The notes below the pieces were generated by a model, which worked only from the letters and a program-made list of their open reading frames with translations, was not told where the DNA came from and did not search any database. The translations under genes were made by a program, and so were the position numbers. Below, one piece after another: positions 1 to 5,680 of a stretch of DNA of 12,037 nt. Each line of letters begins with the position of its first letter. Position 1 is the stretch's first letter. Source of the DNA: Gammaproteobacteria bacterium (GTDB lineage: Bacteria > Pseudomonadota > Gammaproteobacteria > DSM-26407); contig JAQVKR010000032.1 of the NCBI GenBank assembly GCA_028694565.1, positions 1 to 12,037 of the forward strand, given 5' to 3'.

Positions 1-1
1 C

Positions 2-145
2 CTGGTGCAGGTGGGCGAGTACCGGCGCGGGGACGGGATGGTGCACCTGTACGGCTTCGACATCGCCACCTACAAGGTGACGCCGGACTGGCTCAACAGC
101 CGCTACTGGGCCAACCCGGAGCTGTGGGACCGCTACTGGTGGTGA
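2..145 (+). CDS. C-terminal fragment of an unidentified protein (5' end outside window)
   Basis: An open frame enters from the left edge and ends at a TGA at 143-145, giving the last 47 residues of a protein. The fragment is rich in aromatic residues and ends in DRYWW. It has no cysteine, no membrane segment and no catalytic motif that I recognise. Codon use is GC-rich, like the neighbouring genes. It converges on the Slp-family gene ending at 210. The 64-bp gap between them has only a weak 5-bp hairpin (CGGAC at 192-196 with GTCCG at 203-207) and no T-run. I cannot assign a function. The neighbouring Slp-like protein also ends in Tyr-Trp-Trp, but this fragment lacks other Slp features, so I do not claim homology. 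Confidence 0.6.
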   Translation: MVQVGEYRRGDGMVHLYGFDIATYKVTPDWLNSRYWANPELWDRYWW

Positions 146-209
146 GGCCGGCCTGAGCTCCCCGTTCGTGCGCGCCGGCTGAGGCGGACGGCGGACCCGC
201 GCGTCCGGC

Positions 210-704
210 TCAATTGTGCAGGAAGACCCCGAACCCGAAGTGGAACGCGGGGTCGGTGGAGCGCTCGCCGGGCCGCGGCCAGAGCCAGAGGCGCTCCGCG
301 GCGACCACCGGATAGAGATAGCGGCTCTGGCCCACCTGCCCCGACTCCAGCCCGTCGAGCCGGCCGCGGACGCTCAGCTGCCGTCCCGCCGCGAAATCGA
401 CGCTCTCCAGGTACTCGGGCCAGTAGACCAGGAACCGCCCCTGGGCGGGGGCGGCGATGTCGGGACGCTGACTCCGGTTCAGCGGATAGCCCAGCAACTC
501 CAGCCGGGTGCCGTCGCGGAGGTTGGTGGCGGCGACGATGACCCCGCCCCAGATCACCGCGGCGCCCCGCCTCGCGTCCATATCCGGCACCGCCGTGGCG
601 GGCGTCAGCGCCGGGTCCGTGCCGACGGTGTCGAACCGCGGCCCGGCCGCGCACCCGGCCAGCAGCGCCGCCGCCAGCGGCAAAACGCGCAAGAGTCTCA
701 TCAT
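210..704 (-). CDS. Slp-family outer-membrane lipoprotein (downstream copy)
   Basis: The 164-residue product has a lipoprotein signal: MMRLLRVLPLAAALLAGC, with a lipobox (LAGC) whose Cys18 would be acylated. The mature part follows the Slp/YeaY pattern seen in E. coli: a VIWGGVIV strand, then NLRDGTRLELLGYPLN, then QGRFLVYWPEYLESVDFAAG, then RYLYPVVAAERLWLWP. Slp proteins are starvation- or acid-linked outer-membrane lipoproteins of unknown biochemical role. Asp is absent after the lipobox Cys (it is Ala-Ala), which fits outer-membrane sorting. Two ATGs are tandem at 704 and 701. GAGGAG about 8 bases upstream overlaps the stop of the preceding Slp gene, 12 bp away, so the two are co-transcribed and probably translationally coupled. 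The family call is firm; the physiological role is not. Confidence 0.85.
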   Translation of the reverse strand: MMRLLRVLPLAAALLAGCAAGPRFDTVGTDPALTPATAVPDMDARRGAAVIWGGVIVAATNLRDGTRLELLGYPLNRSQRPDIAAPAQGRFLVYWPEYLESVDFAAGRQLSVRGRLDGLESGQVGQSRYLYPVVAAERLWLWPRPGERSTDPAFHFGFGVFLHN

Positions 705-716
705 CCGTTCTGCTCC

Positions 717-1247
717 TCACCACCAGTAGGGATAGCGTCGCCAGGGATACCAGGGGTCGTGCCAATAGGGATGGGGAGCGTACTCGTGATAGACCGCATC
801 CGGGCGCGGCGGCCACAGCTTCCAGCGCGCCACCTTCACCACCGGGAAGCGGTAGGGATAGGCGCCGATGGCGCGGCTCACCGACGGAGCCAGGGCGCCG
901 ACCACCGTGATCTCCCGGCCGGTGCTGACAATGGCGGGATCCAGGAAGCCGTCGAACAGGGCCAGGAAGCGCCCTTCGCTCCGATCCTCGTCCCGGGGCC
1001 TGCCGCCGCCGTCCAGCTCCCGGGACACCACTTCCACCCGGGTCTCCCCGCTCAGGTTCTCGACCCGCGCCACCGTGCCGCCCCAGCGGACCGTTCGACC
1101 GACATGCCGCTCCGGCGCCGCCCGGGCCTCCCCGGGCGTCACCGCGTCCACCGGGCCGGCCAGCTCGGCCGGGGGCGCCGTGGCGCAGCCGGCCACGACG
1201 ACCAGCAGCGCGATCCATGCCGCATGCCTCAAGCCACGGGTTTTCAT
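717..1247 (-). CDS. Slp-family outer-membrane lipoprotein (upstream copy)
   Basis: The product is 176 residues from the ATG at 1247, chosen over a start 12 codons upstream because GGGAGGAGCG sits just before it and the signal peptide then begins MKTRGLRHAAW. The lipobox is VAGC, with Cys20 as the lipidation site, followed by Ala. The Slp core is clear: TVRWGGTVARVENLSGETRVEVVSRELD in two strands, EGRFLALFDGFLDPA, then YPYRFPVVKVARWKLWPP. A family-atypical tail of about 25 residues is rich in His, Tyr and Trp (YAPHPYWHDPWYPW...YWW). This tail might be surface-exposed or metal-binding, which is only inference. It is the first gene of the two-gene slp operon and lies divergent to the YdcH-like gene. 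Confidence 0.85.
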   Translation of the reverse strand: MKTRGLRHAAWIALLVVVAGCATAPPAELAGPVDAVTPGEARAAPERHVGRTVRWGGTVARVENLSGETRVEVVSRELDGGGRPRDEDRSEGRFLALFDGFLDPAIVSTGREITVVGALAPSVSRAIGAYPYRFPVVKVARWKLWPPRPDAVYHEYAPHPYWHDPWYPWRRYPYWW

Positions 1248-1314
1248 ATACGCTCCTCCCGGCGCACGCAAGGAATACCCCATCGCACTTCACGCCGGTG
1301 TACTCTTCGTGTAT

Positions 1315-1392
1315 CTAGTATCGCGATGCAACGCGGTACCGGGGCATCCGGTGGGCTCTGGATGCGCCTGAATCCATGGGTCACGATACTAG
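1315..1392. repeat. Long-range inverted repeat with an inner hairpin in the divergent spacer
   Basis: CTAGTATCG at 1315-1323 is perfectly repeated inverted as CGATACTAG at 1384-1392. Between them GCATCC and GGATGC form a smaller hairpin around 1347-1368. The structure sits in the 276-bp non-coding spacer between the divergent slp pair (start 1247) and the YdcH-like gene (start 1524). It could be a paired operator, a remnant of a small mobile element or a structured RNA. Nothing in the sequence decides between these. Confidence 0.4.
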
Positions 1393-1523
1393 TTTAGTGT
1401 AGCGTGCCGCCTTGGAGTTTCATCCGTCCCGGCCGCCTCTGTCCCGCGAGCCCCGGGGCCGGAGAGGCGCTTCCCGGCCCGGTCGTGATTGCAAGCGCGC
1501 CACGCTCTCCGGAGAGGAACGCC

Positions 1524-1730
1524 ATGTCCGACGACAGCCAAGAGAACCTGTCCCTGCACATCATGGAGCTGCGGCAGGAGCACCGCGACCTGGACCAGGC
1601 CATCGAGCGCCTCGCCCAGGACCCCGGCGTCGACCAGCTGCAGCTGCGGCGCCTGAAAAAGCGCCGGCTGATGCTCAAGGACGCGATCACCCGGCTCGAG
1701 AGTCGGCTCATACCGGACCTCGACGCCTGA
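1524..1730 (+). CDS. YdcH-like (DUF465) small coiled-coil protein
   Basis: The 68-residue product begins MSDDSQENLS. The start is chosen because GGAGAGGA lies 6-12 bases upstream at 1511-1518; the in-frame extension to 1404 has no such site and is low-complexity. It is nearly all helical: LRQEHRDLDQAIERL (about 14-28), a short linker with Pro at 33, then LKKRRLMLKDAITRLE (about 43-58). This 'EHRDLDxxI...LKKxRLxLKDxI' pattern is typical of the YdcH/DUF465 family, small antiparallel helical hairpins without a settled function. It stands alone: the next gene begins 182 bp downstream. A GC-rich imperfect hairpin (CCGG-containing arms, about 1746-1768) follows the stop but lacks a T-run, so I do not call it a terminator. 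Confidence 0.8.
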   Translation: MSDDSQENLSLHIMELRQEHRDLDQAIERLAQDPGVDQLQLRRLKKRRLMLKDAITRLESRLIPDLDA

Positions 1731-1912
1731 ATCGCCGCCCCCCTCCGGGTCCGGAAACCGGTCCGGATGTTGATGCCCGTCAAGAACTTCCCGCCGCGCT
1801 GACACTAGAATATTGCAGTGCGTCGAAAGCCGGTGCCCGGCCATTGGGGCCCGCGCGAGGGGATGCGGGAACCTGCGACGTCCGGGCTGCCGCCGCGGAC
1901 GGGAGAATCTGA

Positions 1913-2134
1913 ATGAAACTGTGCGAGAACTGCAAGGAAAAGCTTCCCTACCTGATTGCCTATGTGGCGTTCCTGGCCGCGTTCCTCTCCTTCCTCACCG
2001 GGGTGCTGACCGGCTGGAACCCGCTCACCATGGGCGTCATCTTCCTGCTCGGCTGCGGCCTCGGGGTGCTGCACGTGACCTACGGCTCATGCCGGCTGTG
2101 CCGCAGGTTCGGCCACCAGGGCCACGCCCACTGA
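1913..2134 (+). CDS. Small two-helix membrane protein with CxxC at both ends
   Basis: The 73-residue protein starts at an ATG preceded by GGGAGA (1900-1905). Layout: CENC (Cys4, Cys7), a first hydrophobic helix at about 12-33, a short turn GWNP, a second helix at about 38-56 containing Cys48, then CRLC (Cys60, Cys63) and a His-containing tail ending HQGHAH. Two helices put both termini on the same side, so the four cysteines could form one zinc- or iron-binding site or a pair of thiol switches at the membrane face. I recognise no named family. The gene converges on the tiny membrane protein ending at 2155, leaving only 20 bp between the stops. Codon use is ordinary for the window. The ORF is convincing (clear start, plausible topology); the function is unknown. 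Confidence 0.72.
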   Translation: MKLCENCKEKLPYLIAYVAFLAAFLSFLTGVLTGWNPLTMGVIFLLGCGLGVLHVTYGSCRLCRRFGHQGHAH

Positions 2135-2154
2135 GGAAGCGCGACCGCCGGGAT

Positions 2155-2346
2155 TCAGACGCTCGCGATCAGCAGCAGCACGAACAGCACCACCACCACG
2201 AGCGGCAGGATCACGGCCTTCCAGTCCCGCTCCCCGGCCTGGCGGCTGCGCTCCATCGCCGCCCGGATTCCCGGGCGGAACCAGAGCACGATGAGCACCG
2301 CCGCCACGCCCAGCAGCAGCTTTTCCCAGGTTGCCATCGGATCCAT
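2155..2346 (-). CDS. Small two-helix inner-membrane protein, unknown function
   Basis: The 63-residue product begins MDPMATWEKLLLG. I chose the ATG at 2346 because AGGGAGA lies about 5 bases upstream; ATG four codons later is the alternative, and the longer frame to 2490 runs through a repeat element and is unlikely. A first hydrophobic helix spans about 10-23. A basic/amphipathic loop (RPGIRAAMERSRQAGERDWK) follows, then a second strongly hydrophobic helix at about 44-63 ending IASV at the C-terminus. Both ends probably face the same side with the charged loop opposite; by the positive-inside rule the loop should be cytoplasmic. No catalytic or metal-binding residues are evident. It is monocistronic and convergent with the CxxC protein gene. 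The family is not recognised. Confidence 0.68.
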   Translation of the reverse strand: MDPMATWEKLLLGVAAVLIVLWFRPGIRAAMERSRQAGERDWKAVILPLVVVVLFVLLLIASV

Positions 2347-2381
2347 GCTTTCTCCCTGACATTGCGCGGTTGAAGTCAAAT

Positions 2382-2395
2382 CCGGCCATGGCCGG
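2382..2395. repeat. 14-bp perfect palindrome
   Basis: CCGGCCATGGCCGG reads the same on both strands. It lies 36 bp upstream of the small membrane gene starting at 2346 (minus strand) and directly beside the inverted repeat beginning at 2401. It may be an operator for that gene or the edge of the repeat element. Confidence 0.5.
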
Positions 2396-2400
2396 TTGAA

Positions 2401-2527
2401 CCACGGGGATACGGAGGGCACGGAGGAGAAGGATGCCGGGGATTTTCCCGCGTTCCGCCTTGGCTGTTGCGCCCAGCAGGCTGCAACCAACCCGCCGGTC
2501 TTCTCCGTGAGCTCCGTGTCTCCGTGG
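2401..2527. repeat. MITE-like element with CCACGG...ACGGAG inverted ends
   Basis: The left arm at 2401-2431 begins CCACGGGGATACGGAG and continues to GGAGAAG. The right arm at 2500-2527, read on the minus strand, is CCACGGAGACACGGAG, then CTCACGGAGAAG. The arms match over about 28 positions with four substitutions and a 2-3 base indel. The internal 68 bp has no ORF. The motif 'CCACGGAGACACGGAG' is, from my general knowledge, a recurring intergenic sequence in many environmental proteobacterial genomes. Within this window it occurs only here. No transposase is present, so it would need to be moved in trans, or it is an old remnant. Confidence 0.65.
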
Positions 2528-2654
2528 TGAAATCAAAACGGCCCATTCAGACTCGCAGGACCGGGGATCAGGTGCCGCCGACGACCGTGCACGGCGTGAC
2601 GCCGGACACGGCATCCGGCACAATCGGTACCTCGCAATCGCGCGGAGATTGGCC

Positions 2655-3011
2655 ATGCTCGCCGCCCTCACCCTCCTGCTGCTGTGCCAGCTCGCCGGCG
2701 AGGTCATCGCCCAGCTGAGCGGCCTGCCACTGCCGGGACCCGTCATCGGCATGCTGCTCCTGTTCTTCGGACTGGTCATTCGCGGGGAGGTTCCGGACGC
2801 CCTGGACCAGGCCGCCCGGGGCCTGCTCGATCACCTCTCGCTGCTGTTCGTTCCGGCCGGGGTGGGCGTGGTGCTGCACCTGGCCCGGGTCGGGGACGAG
2901 TGGCTGCCGCTCTCCGCCGCGCTGGTGCTGAGCACCCTGCTGGCCATCGTCGTCACCGGCCGGATCATGCAGCGCCTCGGCCGTCCCGCGGCGGATGGGC
3001 CGAAGCCGTGA
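2655..3011 (+). CDS. lrgA: CidA/LrgA-family membrane protein
   Basis: The 118-residue product has about four hydrophobic segments (2-18, 26-44, 62-75, 83-103). It contains the family hallmark LPLPGPVIGMLLLF at about 24-37 and LLFVPAGVGV at about 61-70. CidA/LrgA proteins are holin-like inner-membrane proteins that, with LrgB/CidB, affect murein hydrolase activity or autolysis in Gram-positives; in Proteobacteria the pair has also been linked to small-molecule transport, and the role is unsettled. The ATG at 2655 is chosen because GGAG at 2644-2647 is 7 bases upstream; an in-frame TTG at 2649 is too close to it. The TGA overlaps the GTG start of lrgB (3008), implying coupled translation. Confidence 0.88.
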   Translation: MLAALTLLLLCQLAGEVIAQLSGLPLPGPVIGMLLLFFGLVIRGEVPDALDQAARGLLDHLSLLFVPAGVGVVLHLARVGDEWLPLSAALVLSTLLAIVVTGRIMQRLGRPAADGPKP

Positions 3012-3730
3012 AGCGCGGACTGGGGGAAATCTGGGTCTATCTCGCCGCCAATCCCCTGCTGTGGCTGACCGTCACCCTGGCGGCCTACCAGGCGGGGCTG
3101 TGGCTCTACCGGCGGCTCGGCTGCCGGCCCGTGGCCAACCCGGTGCTCCTGGCCATCATCCTCATCGGCGCCCTGCTCTTCGCCACCGGCGGCAGCTACG
3201 ACGACTACTTCGCCGGCGCCCAGTTCGTCCACTTCCTGCTGGGGCCCGCCACCGTGGCGCTGGCCATCCCCCTCTACCGGCAGTTCCACCGGGTCCGGCG
3301 GGCGGCGCTGCCGCTGGCGCTGGCCATCCTGGCCGGTTCGCTCTCCGCGGCGCTCAGCGCCATGGGACTGGCCTGGCTGCTCGGCGCCTCCTGGCGGAGC
3401 GTCATCTCCCTGGCGCCCAAGTCGGTGACCACGCCGGTGGCCATGGGCATCGCGGAGAAGCTCGGGGGGCTGCCCTCGCTGACGGCCGTGCTGGTCATCC
3501 TGACCGGCATCATCGGCGCCTCCCTCGGCCCCTGGGCGCTGCGGCTGGCCCGGATAAGGGATCCCCGCGCCCGGGGGCTGGGCCTGGGCGTGGCGGCCCA
3601 CGGCATCGGCACGGCCCAGGCCTTCCAGGACAGCGAGGTCACCGGCGCCTTCTCCAGCCTGGCCATGGGCCTCAACGCCCTCGCAACGGCCATCCTCCTG
3701 CCGCTGCTGTTCCGGTGGGCGGGGTGGTGA
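3008..3730 (+). CDS. lrgB: CidB/LrgB-family membrane protein
   Basis: The 240-residue polytopic membrane protein begins at a GTG overlapping the lrgA stop (GTGA); no nearer ATG gives the family N-terminus. LrgB hallmarks are present: NPVLLAIILIG near 44-54, FLLGPATVALAIPLY near 77-91, SVISLAPKSVTTPVAMGIAE near 132-151, and the C-terminal GLGVAAHGIGTAQAF...LAMGLNALATAILLPLL. About seven to eight hydrophobic segments are evident. It is the membrane partner of LrgA, and both are expected to come from one transcript. No LytTR- or LysR-type regulator lies beside the pair in this window, although such regulators often accompany it elsewhere. The gene ends 29 bp before a REP-like inverted repeat. 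Confidence 0.9.
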   Translation: MKRGLGEIWVYLAANPLLWLTVTLAAYQAGLWLYRRLGCRPVANPVLLAIILIGALLFATGGSYDDYFAGAQFVHFLLGPATVALAIPLYRQFHRVRRAALPLALAILAGSLSAALSAMGLAWLLGASWRSVISLAPKSVTTPVAMGIAEKLGGLPSLTAVLVILTGIIGASLGPWALRLARIRDPRARGLGLGVAAHGIGTAQAFQDSEVTGAFSSLAMGLNALATAILLPLLFRWAGW

Positions 3731-3759
3731 ACAGGCTATGGTTGCCGGTTGCCGGAATC

Positions 3760-3838
3760 GTAGGATGGGCAAAGCGCAGCGTGCCCATCACCTCCGCGCG
3801 TCGATGGGCACGTCGCTCCGCTCCTTTGCCCATCCTAC
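3760..3838. repeat. REP-like inverted repeat between convergent lrgB and dcd
   Basis: The left arm at 3760-3789 is GTAGGATGGGCAAAGCGCAGC followed by GTGCCCATC. The right arm at 3803-3838, on the minus strand, reads GTAGGATGGGCAAAG, then GAGCGGAGCGAC, then GTGCCCATC. The arms match except for a 6-base length difference and one substitution in the middle. The loop is only 13 bp, so either strand can fold into a long hairpin. It lies just after both converging genes and may serve as a two-way terminator or 3'-end stabiliser. Sequences of the type 'GTAGGATGGGCAAAG...GTGCCCATC' are, from memory, widespread intergenic repeats in Gammaproteobacteria. Confidence 0.75.
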
Positions 3839-3873
3839 ACCTGCTGGCCACTGGTTAGTGGAGCCTGCCTCCC

Positions 3874-4440
3874 TCACGCCACCGGCAGGGTGACGCCGCG
3901 CTGGCCCTGGTACTTGCCGCCGCGGTCGAGGTAGGAGGTCTCGCACACCTCGTCGGACTCGAAGAAGAGCATCTGGGCCACGCCCTCGTTGGCGTAGATC
4001 TTGGCGGGCAGCGGCGTGGTGTTGGAGAACTCGAGGGTGACGTGCCCCTCCCACTCCGGCTCCAGCGGGGTGACGTTGACGATGATGCCGCAGCGGGCGT
4101 AGGTGGACTTGCCCAGGCAGATGGTGAGCACGGTGCGGGGAATGCGGAAGTACTCCACCGTGCGGGCCAGGGCGAAGGAGTTGGGGGGAATGATGCAGAC
4201 GTCGGACTTGACGTCCACGAAGCTGTTGGCGTCGAAATTCTTGGGATCGACGATGGCCGAGTTGATGTTGGTGAAGATCTTGAATTCGTCGGCGCAGCGC
4301 ACGTCGTAGCCATAGCTGGAAGTGCCGTAGGAGACGATGCGGCCGCCTTCGTTCTCGCGCACCTGGCGCGGCTCGAACGGCTCGATCATTCCGTCCTGCT
4401 CCGCCATCCGGCGGATCCACTTGTCCGATTTGATGCTCAA
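3874..4440 (-). CDS. dcd: dCTP deaminase
   Basis: The enzyme deaminates dCTP to dUTP in the cytoplasm, feeding dUMP and then dTTP synthesis. The 188-residue product begins [15 protein letters not shown], the usual N-terminus in Pseudomonas-like species. The start codon is TTG at 4440, supported by GGGGGGAG about 5 bases upstream; ATG only occurs 10 codons earlier in a non-homologous stretch, and GTG lies two codons upstream. Family motifs include SYGYDVRC (42-49), [18 protein letters not shown] (85-102), [19 protein letters not shown] (110-128) and [14 protein letters not shown] (132-145). The catalytic Glu is expected at 137 in LEFSN by comparison with E. coli Glu138. Length matches the family and nothing is missing. 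It lies 84 bp downstream of apbC and probably has its own promoter (4500-4528). Confidence 0.95.
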   Translation of the reverse strand: MSIKSDKWIRRMAEQDGMIEPFEPRQVRENEGGRIVSYGTSSYGYDVRCADEFKIFTNINSAIVDPKNFDANSFVDVKSDVCIIPPNSFALARTVEYFRIPRTVLTICLGKSTYARCGIIVNVTPLEPEWEGHVTLEFSNTTPLPAKIYANEGVAQMLFFESDEVCETSYLDRGGKYQGQRGVTLPVA

Positions 4441-4467
4441 TGCCACTCCCCCCGCGCGCTGAAACGA

Positions 4468-4495
4468 CATCAGGCGGGTCGATGCCCGCCTGATG
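4468..4495. promoter_or_regulatory. 11-bp perfect hairpin/inverted repeat in the dcd leader
   Basis: CATCAGGCGGG (4468-4478) and CCCGCCTGATG (4485-4495) are exact inverted copies around a 6-base loop. It lies in the apbC-dcd gap. On the minus strand it is followed by TCGTTTC, a poor T-run, so it could be a weak apbC terminator. It also begins just 4 bases after the putative dcd -10 box, so it would cover the transcription start and could instead be an operator or a 5' mRNA-stabilising stem-loop. Confidence 0.6.
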
Positions 4496-4499
4496 CCGG

Positions 4500-4528
4500 A
4501 TTATACGCAGATGCCCGGAACGGATCAG
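4500..4528 (-). promoter_or_regulatory. Putative sigma-70 promoter for dcd
   Basis: On the minus strand a perfect TATAAT (4505 to 4500) is preceded, after 17 bp, by CTGATC (4528 to 4523), which shares TGA with the -35 consensus and overlaps the apbC stop codon. The predicted transcript would start near 4493, about 53 bases ahead of the TTG start of dcd, inside the hairpin at 4468-4495. The -35 match is weak, so the call rests mainly on the perfect -10 and the spacing. Confidence 0.5.
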
Positions 4529-5616
4529 TTGTTCTGGATCACGATGCTCGGGAACTTGGCCGCATAGTCCTTGGACTGGATGGAGAGCTTCGCGGCCACC
4601 CGGCGCGCGATCTCGCGGTAGATCTCGGCGATGCGGCTGTCGGGCTCGACCACGACCGTGGGCTTGCCGCTGTCGGCCTCCTCGCGGATGCGGATGTCGA
4701 GCGGCAGCTCGCCCAGCAGGGTCACGCCGTACTGCTCGGCCATGCGCTTGCCGCCGCCCTCGCCGAAGATATGCTCCTCGTGGCCGCAGTTGCTGCAGAT
4801 GTGGATGCTCATGTTCTCGATCACGCCGAGCACGGGCACCTCGACCTTCTGGAACATCTTCAGCCCCTTGCGCGCGTCGAGCAGGGCGATGTCCTGGGGC
4901 GTGGTGACGATCACCGCGCCGGAGACCGGCACCTTCTGGGCCAGGGTCAGCTGGGTGTCGCCGGTGCCCGGGGGCAGATCCACCACCAGGTAGTCGAGAT
5001 CGCTCCAGTTGGTATCGTTGAGCAGCTGCTCCAGTGCCTGGGTGACCATGGGGCCGCGCCAGATCATCGGCGTCTCCTCGTCGATGAGGAAGCCGATGGA
5101 CATGGCCTCCAGGCCATGGGAGACGATGGGATTCAGGCTCTTGCCGTCCGGGGACTCGGGCTTGGCGTGCACGCCCAGCATGCGCGGCTGGCTCGGGCCG
5201 TAGATGTCGGCATCCAGGATGCCCACCTTGGCGCCCTCGGCGGTGAGGGCCAGCGCCAGGTTGACGGCGGTGGTGGACTTGCCCACGCCGCCCTTGCCGG
5301 AGGCCACGGCGATGATGTTCTTGATGCCCTGGATGGGCTTCAGGCCCTTCTGCACGGCATGGGAGGTGACCTTGGTGTTCACCTCGACGGCCACCGCCTC
5401 CACGCCGTCGATACCCCTGATCTGCGCCTCGACATCGGCGGCCAGCTGGCTGCGGTAGCCGGCGTTGGGAAAGCCGAGCTCCACCTGCACCGTCACCTTG
5501 CCGCCCTCCACCCGGATATCCTTCACCGCGTGGGCGGAGACCAGGTCCTTCTCCAGGTACGGATCCACGTATGCCTTCAGTGCGGTTTCCACCTGCTCGC
5601 GGGTGATTTCTGCCAT
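4525..5616 (-). CDS. apbC: Mrp/ApbC-family Fe-S cluster carrier P-loop ATPase
   Basis: The 363-residue cytoplasmic protein assembles or transfers [4Fe-4S] clusters to apo-proteins. The start at 5616 is chosen because AGGAGG lies about 6 bases upstream; the frame extends 14 codons further without support. An N-terminal DUF59/MIP18-like domain spans about 1-85. The deviant Walker A GKGGVGKST is at 107-115, LDADIYGPSQP at 134-144 (switch I region) and VVDLPPGTGD at 211-220 (Walker B/switch II). The cluster-binding CSNC (Cys274, Cys277) follows ENMS. All expected residues are present and length is normal. It is divergent from metG and precedes dcd; as I recall, this metG/apbC/dcd neighbourhood is also found in Pseudomonas. 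Duplicated sites and an inverted repeat upstream may regulate it. Confidence 0.95.
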   Translation of the reverse strand: MAEITREQVETALKAYVDPYLEKDLVSAHAVKDIRVEGGKVTVQVELGFPNAGYRSQLAADVEAQIRGIDGVEAVAVEVNTKVTSHAVQKGLKPIQGIKNIIAVASGKGGVGKSTTAVNLALALTAEGAKVGILDADIYGPSQPRMLGVHAKPESPDGKSLNPIVSHGLEAMSIGFLIDEETPMIWRGPMVTQALEQLLNDTNWSDLDYLVVDLPPGTGDTQLTLAQKVPVSGAVIVTTPQDIALLDARKGLKMFQKVEVPVLGVIENMSIHICSNCGHEEHIFGEGGGKRMAEQYGVTLLGELPLDIRIREEADSGKPTVVVEPDSRIAEIYREIARRVAAKLSIQSKDYAAKFPSIVIQNN

Positions 5617-5656
5617 GTACGCCTCCTCGCTGCCTTCGCCCCGACTCGGGGCGAAC

Positions 5657-5680
5657 ATTAGAAATGGGAATACTTCTAAT
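5657..5680. promoter_or_regulatory. 7-bp inverted repeat ahead of apbC
   Basis: ATTAGAA at 5657-5663 and TTCTAAT at 5674-5680 are perfect inverted copies separated by 10 bp, one helical turn between facing half-sites. The site centres about 52 bp upstream of the apbC ATG, a suitable place for an operator. The right half overlaps one of two near-identical GGGAATACT-containing copies. Confidence 0.45.

Larger units (their letters stand above)
2347..2654. other. Non-coding spacer between small membrane gene and lrgA
   Basis: These 308 bp carry a 14-bp perfect palindrome (2382-2395), a MITE-like inverted repeat (2401-2527) and, nearer lrgA, a small hairpin (GCCGGA at 2601-2606 with TCCGGC at 2614-2619). 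The 8-mer CGGTTGAA occurs at 2367-2374 and again at 2393-2400, flanking the palindrome and abutting the repeat. I see no convincing promoter for lrgA, only the GGAG ribosome site at 2644-2647. Confidence 0.6.

Noticed and set aside
133..1397. Long open frames on both strands (e.g. 133-1293 minus, 216-1397 plus)
   Set aside because: They are Arg/Gly/Pro-rich shadows of the two Slp genes, without ribosome sites or family features, typical of high-GC DNA.
1740..1775. Terminator after the YdcH-like gene
   Set aside because: CCGG-containing arms pair only with bulges and there is no T-run.
1784..1812. GAACTT...TAGAAT as a sigma-E promoter for the CxxC gene
   Set aside because: GAACTT fits a sigma-E -35, but the downstream box does not fit the sigma-E -10, and the -35 does not fit sigma-70.
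4042..5661. 539-codon plus-strand frame across dcd and apbC
   Set aside because: Shadow of two certain minus-strand genes; composition rich in His/Asp/Gly/Leu as expected from reverse reading.
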